A DNA stretch of 51,852 bases from Acidobacteriaceae bacterium (GTDB taxonomy: Bacteria > Acidobacteriota > Terriglobia > Terriglobales > Acidobacteriaceae). Positions 9,040-15,713 of this stretch are shown in pieces. The position numbers were made by a program, and so were the translations under genes. The DNA is taken from positions 66,753 to 118,604 of the forward strand of contig DAIDKP010000009.1 in the NCBI GenBank assembly GCA_027449965.1. Reading direction: 5' to 3'. Below the pieces are notes generated by a model that saw only the letters and a list, made by a program, of their open reading frames with translations, had not been told where the DNA came from and ran no database searches. Every line of letters begins with the position of its first letter. Position 1 is the stretch's first letter.

Positions 9040-10263
9040 CTAAATCGTGAAACTTTTGTCAGCAATGGCAACCGGAGCGCGCCCTACCGCAAAAAAAGTA
9101 AACATCGACTGGGTATCGGTCCTTATGGCCGCCACATCACCCGATCGCCGATCCAGCGCAAACAGCAGATAGCCGGAAGCGGAAAACGCAAGCTGATCCG
9201 GACCATCGCCCACATGAATTGAGCCTTTGCGCCGACCTTCATCAATGCTGTAAACGGCAACTTGCTGGGATTGCAGGCTTGACTCGTAGAGCAGGGAATT
9301 GTCCGGGCTGACCACTCCAAACTCCGGCATCGAACCAATCAGATACGTGCCGCCCACGTCGTTGGAAAACGTCACCACTTCGCTGATCGAATTCGACCCT
9401 GTGTTTGAGACAAACAGCTCTCCGCCATCGGGCTTCAACGCCAGATAGCCAGGATTCTCCCCTACATCGAGCAGCGCCTCCAGTGCGTCTGCTCGCGTTT
9501 CCTGGCGGCCTGCGGCTAGGTCCTGCTGCCAGGCCAAACGTACCGCCATCAACTGATGTCCCCGGGAACAGGCCACAAACGCCTTGGACGAGTCCGGCAG
9601 GATGACTATCGAACCGGCTCCCGGACACCCGGCAATCCGCGCCCGCACTGACCAGCGGCCCTCTGACTCGTCCGTCGCAACCGCCACCAGGCTGCTTTCC
9701 GCTGCGCTTGAGATCAGCACCGACCGTCCATCGGGAGCAACTGCCACTTGCGTAGGTGCCATGGAGAGCGAAAGACTGGCCGCGACCCTTCGATGCAGCA
9801 GATCCACCACCACCAGACCCGATCGGCCCGCACTGGCTACATACGCAAACCGATCATCCGGAGATAGTGCAAAGGCAACCGGAGCTGGCCCAACATCCAC
9901 AGACGCAGTCACGCGTTGATGCTCGGCATCCAGAATGCTGACCGAGCCGGATCCATGAGATCCGCCCCCAGACAACCCGGAATTCAACACATACACTTCA
10001 TTGCGGCTCCTGCTGGCCAACACAGCAATAGGATGCTCCCCGACCGTGATCTCGCGATCCAGCCGCAGATTCACCACATCAATCGCAGAAATCGTATCGC
10101 TACCCGAGTTGGCGACATACAGATATTCGCGATAGTTGGCCGGATATGTGGGGAAGTGATTGCGCCGACATCCGTTCACGGAAAGCATACCCGCTGCCAC
10201 GCAGCCCAGCACCGCGACACGTTGCAGCCCGAACTTGCACGTCTTGCCTTGAATGACGCTCAT
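9040..10263 (-). CDS. YVTN-type beta-propeller lipoprotein
   Basis: Exported 407-residue protein with a lipobox-like VNGC at ~29-32 followed by seven-bladed beta-propeller repeats. Blade motifs are [47 protein letters not shown] and similar, spaced ~40-45 residues apart. Such propellers usually serve as periplasmic binding scaffolds; no catalytic residues are evident. Its ATG overlaps the stop of aroF (ATGA at 10260-10263), so it is translationally coupled to aroF although functionally unrelated as far as can be seen. Confidence 0.8.
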   Translation of the reverse strand: MSVIQGKTCKFGLQRVAVLGCVAAGMLSVNGCRRNHFPTYPANYREYLYVANSGSDTISAIDVVNLRLDREITVGEHPIAVLASRSRNEVYVLNSGLSGGGSHGSGSVSILDAEHQRVTASVDVGPAPVAFALSPDDRFAYVASAGRSGLVVVDLLHRRVAASLSLSMAPTQVAVAPDGRSVLISSAAESSLVAVATDESEGRWSVRARIAGCPGAGSIVILPDSSKAFVACSRGHQLMAVRLAWQQDLAAGRQETRADALEALLDVGENPGYLALKPDGGELFVSNTGSNSISEVVTFSNDVGGTYLIGSMPEFGVVSPDNSLLYESSLQSQQVAVYSIDEGRRKGSIHVGDGPDQLAFSASGYLLFALDRRSGDVAAIRTDTQSMFTFFAVGRAPVAIADKSFTI

Positions 10264-11315
10264 CCCTCGACGGTCGCGGCGACCTGAATTCCGCGCGGTA
10301 CGCGCCGATGCACAATCGGAGCAATCTGTTCGATCTGGTCCATCATCTCGGCAAACTGCTCGGGATAGATCGACTGCGGTCCATCGGAGAGCGCCTTTTC
10401 CGGCTGATGATGTACCTCGACCAGAATCCCATCCGCTCCCACCGCTACCGCGGCACGCGCCAGCGGCAACACCTTGTTCCGCTTGCCCGTTCCGTGGCTC
10501 GGATCCACCAGAATGGGCAGATGGCTCAGACGCTGCACCGCGGGAACAATGCTCAGGTCCAGCGTATTTCGCGTGTGATCGGCAAAGGTGCGCACACCGC
10601 GCTCACACAGCGCCACCTGATAGTTGCCTTCGCTCAAAATATACTCCGCCGCCATCAGAAATTCGTCCAGCGTCGCACTCATGCCGCGCTTCAGCAGCAC
10701 CGGCTTGCGGGAGCGCCCGGCGCGCTTCAGCAGCGAGAAGTTCTGCATGTTCCGCGCGCCAATCTGAATCACATCGGCATACTGCTCCACCATCTCCAGG
10801 CTCTCGTTGTCGATCGCCTCCGTGATGATGCGCAGCCCCAGTGCTGAGCGAATCTCAGCCATGATCCTCAAAGCGTCCAGACCCATCCCCTGAAAGGCAT
10901 ACGGAGAAGTACGCGGCTTGAATGCACCGCCCCGAAAGAACTGCGCGCCGCTGGCAGCCACCTGCTCGGCAATGGCAAAAGCCTGCTCGCGGCTCTCAAT
11001 CGAACAGGGGCCGGCCACCACAGCCAGACTTGTGCCGCCGATCACAGCATCGGTTCCAGGAAACGTAATGACGGTGTTTTCACTTTTGACGTCACGGCTG
11101 GCCAGCTTATAAGGCTTCGAGACGCGAATCACCTCAGCCACCCCCGGCAACTCTTCCAGGTTTCCTCGCTCGGCTTCTCCCTGATTGCCCGTGATGCCCA
11201 CGGCCGTGCGCTGCGTACCCGGCATTGGATGCGGCTTGTATCCAAGTTGTTCAATGTGCGCACAGACCGCTGCGATCTCTGCTTCCGTTGCCTGCGCTTT
11301 CATCACGACTAGCAT
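10260..11315 (-). CDS. aroF: 3-deoxy-7-phosphoheptulonate synthase (DAHP synthase)
   Basis: First step of the shikimate pathway: phosphoenolpyruvate plus erythrose 4-phosphate to DAHP. An N-terminal ferredoxin-like regulatory domain (residues 1-70, [17 protein letters not shown]) precedes the TIM-barrel with [46 protein letters not shown] and [13 protein letters not shown]. This domain layout is the type I-beta form seen in Thermotoga and Bacillus, in which the N-domain gives feedback inhibition. The start at 11315 puts GGGGG about 9 bases upstream; ATG at 11321 is the alternative. It is transcribed with the downstream propeller gene. Confidence 0.95.
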   Translation of the reverse strand: MLVVMKAQATEAEIAAVCAHIEQLGYKPHPMPGTQRTAVGITGNQGEAERGNLEELPGVAEVIRVSKPYKLASRDVKSENTVITFPGTDAVIGGTSLAVVAGPCSIESREQAFAIAEQVAASGAQFFRGGAFKPRTSPYAFQGMGLDALRIMAEIRSALGLRIITEAIDNESLEMVEQYADVIQIGARNMQNFSLLKRAGRSRKPVLLKRGMSATLDEFLMAAEYILSEGNYQVALCERGVRTFADHTRNTLDLSIVPAVQRLSHLPILVDPSHGTGKRNKVLPLARAAVAVGADGILVEVHHQPEKALSDGPQSIYPEQFAEMMDQIEQIAPIVHRRVPRGIQVAATVEG

Positions 11316-11374
11316 GGCCATCGCCCCCAGTCTTTAAGTCTATCCGCACCAACGGAGAATGGGCAACGAAGATG

Positions 11375-11584
11375 CTATTTTCGGTCGCTTCCGCCTTGCT
11401 TCAAGCCCCGACTCTCAACCAAGCCAGCGACGAGAGATGAACCAAGGCATGTAAGAGCCGCAAATCGGAAATATTGATTCCAAGGCTTGTCGTTCACCAC
11501 ATATTGAGCCAGAAGAAGGAAGTAGACAGCACCCAGAACAAAGCGCATCCAGACTGAGAGTTGTGCAAAGCCGTGACATCTCAT
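11375..11584 (-). CDS. Small membrane protein, unknown
   Basis: A 69-residue frame with two hydrophobic stretches (FVLGAVYFLLLAQYVV and FRFAALTCLGSSLVAGLV) joined by a polar loop NDKPWNQ. AAAGG lies 6 bases before the ATG at 11584, which favours a real gene. I do not recognise the family. It lies in a low-density 700-bp zone between aroF and the ccm genes together with the next small frame. Confidence 0.4.
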   Translation of the reverse strand: MRCHGFAQLSVWMRFVLGAVYFLLLAQYVVNDKPWNQYFRFAALTCLGSSLVAGLVESRGLKQGGSDRK

Positions 11585-11716
11585 GAGGCGCCTTTCTGGG
11601 ACGAAAACTTGCCAATAAGCAAGCTGGAGTAGCGAAAACAAACCAGAGCAAGCAAAGTGCACTCGACTACGCACTCGCCTTGAATGGCAGACAGAGATTG
11701 AACTGACCCACAACCG

Positions 11717-11908
11717 CTATTTCGGTCGTGAAACTATCACGCGGTTATGCGCAGCGCTCAGAATTTCTACCGTTTTCGCGCCTGAAGCCGGATTCGCTCG
11801 GAATCGTTCATCAAGCAACTTCAGCTTGACTTCGAGAGGGTCGAGGAGAAAAACCACCGGAAGAATCACTAAACCAAGGAATGAAAGCACTACCAGCAGA
11901 ATGAACAT
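11717..11908 (-). CDS. Small single-pass membrane protein, unknown
   Basis: A 63-residue frame opening with one strong hydrophobic helix (MFILLVVLSFLGLVILPVVF) and a charged tail (KLKLLDERFRANPASG). GAGG precedes the ATG by about 9 bases. No family is recognised. It is not overlapped by a better frame, so it is reported at low confidence. Confidence 0.4.
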   Translation of the reverse strand: MFILLVVLSFLGLVILPVVFLLDPLEVKLKLLDERFRANPASGAKTVEILSAAHNRVIVSRPK

Positions 11909-12058
11909 TCGAGATAGCCTCAAACTGAGACATAAATTCACGACAGAATTAACATGAACACTGTAGAGATGCAGTTGGCAAGTCAAATTTGCTGATTCTA
12001 AAAATACTGTGCAAAAGTGGGCAATAAATGTTGAAGGCGTAAAAAGGGGCTTGCCCAA

Positions 12059-12208
12059 TCAGACACTGCCGAGGCTGTTTCCGTGCGCTGAAAGCTCCTT
12101 GCGCTGACGCATCCATCTTATTGCAACAAAAGATAGATAGCCAAACTGAAGGATCCAGGTCGCGATAAAGGCGGCAATCAAAAAACGATGTCCCACAGGT
12201 TCACTCAC
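12059..12208 (-). CDS. ccmD: CcmD-like small membrane protein
   Basis: A 49-residue protein starting at GTG, whose first bases overlap the ccmC stop (GTGA, 12205-12208). It has one membrane helix (FLIAAFIATWILQFGYLSF) followed by a basic cytoplasmic stretch RWMRQRKEL. Size, topology and place directly after ccmC match the short CcmD-type proteins that help release haem-loaded CcmE from the CcmABC complex. Sequence similarity in this family is low, so the call rests mainly on position and topology. Confidence 0.75.
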   Translation of the reverse strand: MSEPVGHRFLIAAFIATWILQFGYLSFVAIRWMRQRKELSAHGNSLGSV

Positions 12209-12912
12209 TTTCCGGCCAATGCGGCCACGGTTTGCATCTGGCGAATCTTCTGTTGCCGCCTCTCCACGTGAACACGAAATGCCAACAGCATCAAACCCCA
12301 GACCGCCCACGCCAGCACATTCCATCCAAAGGCGGCCAGCATCCGTGGGTCTTTGATGCCAGAGTCCGGTCCGCCGCCAAAGACTGGCGCCGGGTGCTGT
12401 GTCCGCCACCACCGATTGGCCATGTAAACGATCGGTACATCCAGCGCGCCAAAGATCGACAACACAGCGGCTAAAGCCTGCATCTGTGCGCCGTCTGCAA
12501 AGCGCCGCAGCAGCAGGTAGCTGACATAGATCAGCCACAGGATCAGAGTCGTCGTCAAACGTGCATCCCACGTCCACCAGATGCCCCACACCGGGCGCGC
12601 CCACAGCGGTCCGGTAATCAGCACCACCGAGCAGAAAACAACTCCCACCTCAGCCGAGGCCAGTGCCCAGGCATCCGCAGCCTGCGCCCGCCCTGGAGCG
12701 CTGCGTCTCCAGGCCAGAAACAGGATTGAAGACACAAAGCTGATGGCAAAAAACAGAAAGCTCAGCATCGCATTGGGCACGTGATAGTAGAAGATGCGCT
12801 GCACATCGCCCATCGTCGCTTCTGTCGGAGCAACGTAGATTGCCTGATGGAATCCCCACGCCATCAGCGCGGCCACGCCAGCCAACGTGAGCAGAAGAAG
12901 CATTCGTTTCAT
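12205..12912 (-). CDS. ccmC: Haem exporter / haem-handling protein CcmC
   Basis: Integral membrane protein that presents haem to CcmE in cytochrome c maturation system I. The 235-residue product has six predicted helices and the tryptophan-rich WWD signature WGIWWTWDARLTTTLILWL (~107-125) that contacts haem, with conserved histidines flanking it (YYHVPNAM near residue 43; a second His is expected in a later periplasmic loop, less clear here). Length is normal. A 76-bp gap separates it from ccmB upstream, the only real gap in the operon. Confidence 0.92.
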   Translation of the reverse strand: MKRMLLLLTLAGVAALMAWGFHQAIYVAPTEATMGDVQRIFYYHVPNAMLSFLFFAISFVSSILFLAWRRSAPGRAQAADAWALASAEVGVVFCSVVLITGPLWARPVWGIWWTWDARLTTTLILWLIYVSYLLLRRFADGAQMQALAAVLSIFGALDVPIVYMANRWWRTQHPAPVFGGGPDSGIKDPRMLAAFGWNVLAWAVWGLMLLAFRVHVERRQQKIRQMQTVAALAGK

Positions 12913-12988
12913 TGTGATATCCGCCGTTTCATTCCTGCCGTTTCCCCCCTACCAGTGTAGCGCCGCCTGCTTCGGCGCGCGGTCCAAA

Positions 12989-13735
12989 CTACTCCGCCTG
13001 CAAGACCGTATCGAAGAGCAGCAGGCTCACAGTCATGAAGATTATGTCGTAGCCAGCCAGCATCTTCAGCCACAGCAAATGTGGATCGCTGCCATCGCCC
13101 GTCAGCACTGTCTTCACCGCCAGCACCATTGCCAGCAGCGCCGGCAAAAAGATTGGAAACAGAATCAGTGGCAGCAGCAGTTCGCGATTGCGACTGCGAA
13201 TCGAAAGCGCCGCAAAAAATGTCCCATTCGCCACCAGCGCCCATGTGCCCAGCGGAACCACAGCCAGCAGCAGCCAGCCATCCCCCAGCGGACGCAGGTT
13301 ATAGAAGATGAAAAATACCGGCCCCAGCAAAACCTGCACCACCGTCACAAAAAGAAAATTAGCCAGCACCTTCGCCACAAAAATCGCCGAGCGATCCGCG
13401 GGTGTCAGCCGCAAAGCATCCAGCACATCGTGGCGAATCTCGCGCGTCCACGCCTGATTCAGCACGCTGACGCTGGCAAACAGCGTGGCCACGCAAAGCA
13501 CCCCGCCGGCAATCTCGCGCGAGGCCGCAGCGGTGGGATCAAAGGCCATGCTGAAGAGAACCACCACCAGAAGCGCAAAAAACAGCATCGACTGAATTGC
13601 CTCGCGAGAGCGCCACTCAATCCGCAGATCCTTTTGCAGGTGTGTCCCCACCAGCGCAAACCAGCTTGCGGTTTCCACCCCTGCCACGTCCGCGCTAGCC
13701 GCGTCTACGCCCGCCTCTACACTTGTTTCCGTCAT
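12989..13735 (-). CDS. ccmB: Haem exporter subunit CcmB
   Basis: Membrane subunit of the CcmAB ABC transporter, which uses ATP to release holo-CcmE from CcmC. The 248-residue protein has an N-terminal polar extension of ~30 residues, then six hydrophobic helices with the family elements KDLRIEWRSREAIQSML, ALRLTPADRSAIFVAK and NRELLLPLILFPIFLP. The ATG at 13735 overlaps the stop of the preceding ybaK-like gene (ATGA). It is slightly longer than typical (about 220 residues) because of the N-terminal extension. Confidence 0.92.
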   Translation of the reverse strand: MTETSVEAGVDAASADVAGVETASWFALVGTHLQKDLRIEWRSREAIQSMLFFALLVVVLFSMAFDPTAAASREIAGGVLCVATLFASVSVLNQAWTREIRHDVLDALRLTPADRSAIFVAKVLANFLFVTVVQVLLGPVFFIFYNLRPLGDGWLLLAVVPLGTWALVANGTFFAALSIRSRNRELLLPLILFPIFLPALLAMVLAVKTVLTGDGSDPHLLWLKMLAGYDIIFMTVSLLLFDTVLQAE

Positions 13736-14244
13736 GGCCGCTGCGCTGCTCCATTCTCTACCGGCGATTCCTTGCACAGGTCCACAACCGTCGCCTCTGC
13801 CGCTCGCAGATAATCCTCCGGAGCCAGCACAATCTGTGTCCCGCGCTGCCCGGCAGAGACGCTGATCTGGTCAAAGAGCACCATCGTCTCATCCGCATAG
13901 ACCGGGTACGATTTCTTCGCACCAAACACCGTGACGCCGCCTCGAATATATCCGGTCAGCGGCTGCACATCCTTCAGCGAAACCATCGTCGTCCGTCTCG
14001 CTCCGGCTGCACGAGCCAGCTTTTTGAAGTCCAGTTCCTGATCTCCCGGTACCACCGCAAAGAAATAGCTGCCTGCTTCATCGGTGGTCAGCAGTGTTTT
14101 GAAGACCTGCTCGGCTGGCAGTCCAATCTTGCGCGCAACCGTTGTCGCCGTCAGGTCTTCCGGATCCACCTCGTAGGTGCACAGTGCGTAAGGAATGCTC
14201 AGCGAATCCAGAAACCGCGCTCCGTTGGTTTTACTCGTGTTCAT
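13732..14244 (-). CDS. ybaK: Cys-tRNA(Pro)/aminoacyl-tRNA deacylase, YbaK/EbsC family
   Basis: Trans-editing hydrolase that clears Cys-tRNA(Pro) made by prolyl-tRNA synthetase. The 170-residue protein carries the YbaK fold with the conserved catalytic lysine segment EQVFKTLLT, the FFAVVPGDQELDFKKLA stretch and the GGVTVFGAKKSYPVYAD loop; length matches E. coli YbaK (159). It is sandwiched between ccmA and ccmB with 4-base overlaps on both sides, so it must be translated with the cytochrome c maturation proteins. A functional link (for example to cysteine handling) is not established. Confidence 0.9.
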   Translation of the reverse strand: MNTSKTNGARFLDSLSIPYALCTYEVDPEDLTATTVARKIGLPAEQVFKTLLTTDEAGSYFFAVVPGDQELDFKKLARAAGARRTTMVSLKDVQPLTGYIRGGVTVFGAKKSYPVYADETMVLFDQISVSAGQRGTQIVLAPEDYLRAAEATVVDLCKESPVENGAAQRP

Positions 14245-14948
14245 GCGTGCGTACGGCCTCCGTCCATGACGGAATCCAGCCTTCCCTCGCGCAGCGTCAG
14301 CAGATGGTCGGCAATGGGCAGCGCCAGTTCACGCTGGTGCGTCGTCAACACGATCGTTCGTCCCGGAGCACGCATCCCTGCCAGCAGCTCCACCATGCGA
14401 TGCGCCGAGGTTGCGTCCATATTGGAAAACGGTTCATCCAGCAACAGCAGTTCCGGCTGAGCCAGCAGCACGCGGGCCAGGGATGCCCGCTGACGCATTC
14501 CCTGCGAATATTTGCCCACCGTGCGCGGCAACGCGGGATCAAGTCCCACCTGACGCAGCGCTGATTCCGGTGTCAGCGACTGACCGCGTGGATACAGCGA
14601 TGCAAAGTAGCGCAGATTCTCCGTCGCCGTCAGTTCGTCATAGAGCATCGGTGCATGGCTCATATAGCCCACACGACCGCAAGCCTCGGCTGGGGACTGA
14701 TCGCCAAACAAACGCACCGTGCCATGGCTGGGTGGCAACAACCCCGCCAGAATTCGCATCAGTGTGGATTTTCCTGCCCCATTCTCTCCCAGCAGCGCAT
14801 AGCACTTGCCCGCTTCAAAATCGAAGCTCACTTGCCGCAGCGCTGCAAACGATCCAAAGAGGCGAGAAAGCTCCGTCACGCGGGCCAGCGGAACTTTCGC
14901 ATCGGCCGGACAAAAGCCTGTCGAGCTGCCTGTGTCCACGGCGGGCAT
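14241..14948 (-). CDS. ccmA: Haem exporter ATP-binding subunit CcmA
   Basis: ATPase of the CcmAB complex in cytochrome c maturation. Of 235 residues, the ABC domain has Walker A GENGAGKST (~50), the signature YSQGMRQRASLAR, Walker B LLLLDEPFSNMD and the H-loop TTHQ. The order and 235-residue size fit CcmA. The start at 14948 is the first ATG after the ccmE stop (14960); the longer open frame overlaps ccmE and lacks similarity. The stop overlaps the ybaK start. Confidence 0.9.
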   Translation of the reverse strand: MPAVDTGSSTGFCPADAKVPLARVTELSRLFGSFAALRQVSFDFEAGKCYALLGENGAGKSTLMRILAGLLPPSHGTVRLFGDQSPAEACGRVGYMSHAPMLYDELTATENLRYFASLYPRGQSLTPESALRQVGLDPALPRTVGKYSQGMRQRASLARVLLAQPELLLLDEPFSNMDATSAHRMVELLAGMRAPGRTIVLTTHQRELALPIADHLLTLREGRLDSVMDGGRTHA

Positions 14949-14959
14949 GGCTCGTACGC

Positions 14960-15484
14960 TCAGTTGGCCCGATTGCCGGGCGTGGCAACCGAGCTTTCGT
15001 TGGCCGCTACTTTCGTGCCAGCCGGAGCACCGTTTGAAGCCGGCGCATACTTTGACGCGCACTTGGCCTGCAACTGCGTTGCATGGAAGACTCCATCCTG
15101 ACCCCATGTGCCAATCGCCAGCGCCTGCGCATCGTCCTTGAATGTATCCGGCGGCGGCTCGGTGCCTCGATAATCCACGGTAATCATCTTTGGATTCTGC
15201 TGCGCCTTCGGGTTGTGACTTTCATACTCGGAAAGCACAAACCGAACATTTGGGCCATCCTGGTGAATCGTCTCCGGCTTAACAAAACCCTCGACGCGCA
15301 GGTTGCTGGAGTAGACTTTAGCGCCCATCTTCTGCATCTCGGGAATGGTGACGTAGTAGCTTTTTGCCGATGCTTGTCCGGTGTAGGCAAGATAGCCAAT
15401 GGTGCCCAGCACCACCACCACGGCAGCCACCATCCGCAGCGACCTGGAGTTCTTCCATCCTGATTTGCGATTCATTCCCGGCAT
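14960..15484 (-). CDS. ccmE: Haem chaperone CcmE, Cys-type (CxxxY)
   Basis: Periplasmic membrane-anchored OB-fold chaperone that carries haem from CcmC to the ligation machinery. The 174-residue protein has an N-terminal anchor (VAAVVVVLGTIGYLAYTG), the core VYSSNLRVEGFV and VDYRGTEPPPDTFKDD, and the haem-attachment motif QAKCASKY. In the well-studied proteobacterial form this motif is HxxxY; here the covalent histidine is replaced by cysteine, as in the CxxxY CcmE of Desulfovibrio and some archaea. A variable Ala/Ser/Pro tail follows. GGAG sits just before the ATG at 15484. First gene of the operon. Confidence 0.92.
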   Translation of the reverse strand: MPGMNRKSGWKNSRSLRMVAAVVVVLGTIGYLAYTGQASAKSYYVTIPEMQKMGAKVYSSNLRVEGFVKPETIHQDGPNVRFVLSEYESHNPKAQQNPKMITVDYRGTEPPPDTFKDDAQALAIGTWGQDGVFHATQLQAKCASKYAPASNGAPAGTKVAANESSVATPGNRAN

Positions 15485-15528
15485 TCTGCTCCCCACTGGC
15501 CTGCGCAGAGACGCAGGCAACTGCTTCT

Positions 15529-15558
15529 AGTCTATGAGCGTAACTTGACGGGGGTCAA
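15529..15558 (-). promoter_or_regulatory. Possible promoter of the ccm operon
   Basis: On the minus strand TTGACC (15558-15553), an 18-base spacer and TAGACT (15534-15529) give a reasonable sigma-70-like promoter about 40 bases upstream of the ccmE ATG. The -35 overlaps an inverted repeat TTGAC-N4-GTCAA (15545-15558) that could be an operator. The rest of the 15,485-15,713 gap holds a small CCACC-TTCG-GGTGG hairpin (15568-15581) and nothing else I can see. Confidence 0.4.
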
Positions 15559-15713
15559 TGCAAAGCTCCACCTTCGGGTGGAAGAATCCGTCCAATCACA
15601 AGCCTGCACATATCTGCAAGCACCAGAACCCATCTGTCAAATGCCGATGAATTCTGTGCCTGTCCGCAGCATCCGGCTATCTGCGGAAATCCATCTCTGA
15701 TAGCTTGATCGGT

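Noticed and set aside
12887..13813. 308-codon frame opposite ccmB, with His/Gln-rich translation
   Set aside because: Low-complexity shadow of a hydrophobic membrane-protein gene.
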